From the NCBI GenBank assembly GCA_016782825.1, contig JADHXT010000030.1, positions 1 to 16,102 of the forward strand: a DNA stretch of 16,102 nucleotides, in the 5' to 3' direction. The DNA comes from Candidatus Brocadiia bacterium. Lineage in GTDB: Bacteria; Planctomycetota; PUPC01; DSUN01. Made by a program: the position numbers and the translations under genes. How positions within the stretch are numbered: the first letter of the stretch is position 1; every line of letters begins with the position of its first letter. Shown here one piece after another: positions 14,845 through 16,102 of this stretch. Below the pieces are notes generated by a model that saw nothing but the letters and a program-made list of their open reading frames with translations, did not search any database and was not told where the DNA came from.

Positions 14845-16102
14845 GTGGACCTCGCAGTGTCGATGTGGCGCCCCCATAAGCGCCTGGTGGTGATTGTGCT
14901 TCCCGTCCTGTTCGCCTGCCTTGCGGGTTGCAGCCCCCGTCTTGCATCTCCCCAGGAACTGGCCGCGTTCCATGCCGCTGGCCCGGTGACTCCGACAGTG
15001 GATGTCGGCAAGATCATCAAGGCCAAGGCCACGACGGGGCCATACCGCGTTACTTCTGGCGACGTGCTCGAGGTCAGTGTCCGAGCGGTCACGTTGGGAG
15101 GGCCGGCAGCGGCGAAGGGCACCCGCCCCTCCCCGTCGCCAGGCACGTACCGAGTCGAGGTCCGCGATATCCTCCAGCTCCAGATGCCAGCCGTCCTGAA
15201 AGCGGTGGGCGAGGTGTACACGGAGGAGATAGTCCCGTACGCGTGCCGCGTGGGCAAGAACGGCAGCATCTGGCTCCCCACGGCTGGTGAGATGCCCGTG
15301 GCCGGCAAGTCGCTGCTGGAGATCGAGGAGGCCATCGTTGCGGCGTACTTCCCCAAGTTCGTGCGCAAGCGGCCCTCGGTGCTGGCTCGTGTGGTGGAGC
15401 ACGCCAGCGTCGTGGAGGCGAAGTCAGGGCTCTTCGCACAGGATGCGTTCGTATGCCGAGTCAACCAGGCGGGGGCCATTCGGCTTCCGATCGGCGATGT
15501 GAAGGTTGCTGGGGGAACCGTTGCCGACGCCGAACGGGCCGTGGAGGGCGCCTACTGCCCGAAGCACGTCGCGACCCCGCCTGCAGTCTTCGTGAAGATC
15601 ACCGAACACCTGACGTCGGGCGTGACCGTGGTGGGCGGCGTCAAGGAGCCCGGGAAGTACAATCTCCGCAGCGACGAGATGTCGTTGGTTGGGCTCTTGA
15701 TGAAGGCCGGTGGGATCGTGCCCGGCGGTGCGGGCGTCGTCCGGATCCGACACGCAGACTCCTTCGACCCCAAGGATGCGGAGACGCTTGCACTGCCCGT
15801 CAGGGACGCGAGCATCCCCTTCGCCGACATTGCGTTGAAGGAAGGCGATGTTGTCGAGGTGGAGCGCCTCGACACGCAGGTCTTCACTATCCTGGGGTTG
15901 GTGCAGTCCCCGGGGACATTCCCCTATCCGACCGATGCCCGATACAACCTGGCGCAGGCCCTGGCGTTCGCGGGGGGGGGGGACCCCGTCGGCGATCCGC
16001 GTTACATCAGCCTCTACCGACAGGATGCCAGCGGAAACCTGGTGACGGCGCGGTTCAGGCAGGATGGGAACCACCTGACCCAGGCGGCCAGCCTGCGGAT
16101 TC
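14845..16102 (+). CDS. Polysaccharide export outer-membrane lipoprotein (Wza-like, Poly_export/SLBB), 3' truncated
   Basis: The frame stays open to the window edge (419 codons seen). GTG 14845 is preferred because GGAGG lies seven nt upstream; ATG 14863 in the same frame has none. A lipoprotein signal with lipobox L26-A-G-C29 precedes a Poly_export-like region (~66-190). Its opening GDVLEV motif occurs twice, as PYRVTSGDVLEVSV (66-79) and TYRVEVRDILQLQM (101-114), and it continues to VGKNGSIWLPTAGEMPVAGK. A second similar beta segment (~203-255) and two SLBB-like repeats follow: VTVVGGVKEPGKYNL (260-274, then LMKAGGIVPGG) and FTILGLVQSPGTFPYP (347-362, then AFAGGGDPVGD). Wza-type proteins form the outer-membrane channel for capsule or exopolysaccharide, so biosynthesis genes probably follow. 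An 11-G run (15972-15982) encodes the AGGGD segment. The gene lies right of the integration scar. Confidence 0.88.
   Translation, partial: MDLAVSMWRPHKRLVVIVLPVLFACLAGCSPRLASPQELAAFHAAGPVTPTVDVGKIIKAKATTGPYRVTSGDVLEVSVRAVTLGGPAAAKGTRPSPSPGTYRVEVRDILQLQMPAVLKAVGEVYTEEIVPYACRVGKNGSIWLPTAGEMPVAGKSLLEIEEAIVAAYFPKFVRKRPSVLARVVEHASVVEAKSGLFAQDAFVCRVNQAGAIRLPIGDVKVAGGTVADAERAVEGAYCPKHVATPPAVFVKITEHLTSGVTVVGGVKEPGKYNLRSDEMSLVGLLMKAGGIVPGGAGVVRIRHADSFDPKDAETLALPVRDASIPFADIALKEGDVVEVERLDTQVFTILGLVQSPGTFPYPTDARYNLAQALAFAGGGDPVGDPRYISLYRQDASGNLVTARFRQDGNHLTQAASLRI

Overview
The window is GC-rich, and its gene content points to a Planctomycetota (PVC superphylum) bacterium. The clues are a secreted hydrazine-synthase-alpha-like/cytochrome c/SUMF1 fusion, a DUF6785/DUF6784-type membrane protein, a secreted HEAT-repeat protein, a Tat-exported Gfo/Idh/MocA oxidoreductase and a secreted beta-propeller protein with a methyltransferase-like N-terminus. 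This combination is typical of planctomycetes, but the assignment rests on recognised families, not on a phylogenetic marker.

Layout. Positions 1-5024 (+) hold a 5'-truncated multidomain cytochrome c/SUMF1 protein followed by a polytopic membrane protein. They converge at a perfect 13-bp inverted repeat (5033-5062) on a leftward block of four genes: sensor kinase (13466 to 12054), methyltransferase/beta-propeller fusion (12011 to 8880), Gfo/Idh/MocA (8658 to 7315) and HEAT protein (7283 to 5091). The kinase and propeller genes are 42 nt apart, and the oxidoreductase and HEAT genes 31 nt apart, so they look like two transcription units split by a 221-nt spacer. The kinase has six membrane segments and the GGxxNPF heptapeptide of RegB/PrrB quinone-sensing kinases. 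A near-consensus sigma70 promoter and a strongly structured 5' leader precede it.

Positions 13467-14844 are a gene-poor gap. The left part carries three different short-period tandem repeats (periods 9, 7 and 10). The middle is a graveyard of gene fragments: the 3' half of a tRNA-Val(CAC) gene (an apparent integration site), the C-terminal tail of a planctomycete-type tyrosine recombinase read in frame through the tRNA antisense strand, a scrap of a DDE (rve) transposase with a stop in its WQTD motif, and a frameshifted NarL/LuxR helix-turn-helix. The right part is a likely promoter plus a hairpin-bearing leader of about 280 nt for the last gene, a polysaccharide-export lipoprotein (Wza-like, Poly_export/SLBB) that runs off the window and contains an 11-G tract.

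How the genes work together is inferred. Nearly every product is a membrane, periplasmic or outer-membrane protein, so the window looks like envelope biology: redox sensing, secreted enzymes and scaffolds, and the first gene of what may be an exopolysaccharide cluster beside an old integration scar. No complete novel defence or mobile system is visible. The most unusual items are the secreted methyltransferase-like/propeller fusion next to a RegB-like kinase, and the tRNA/integrase scar.
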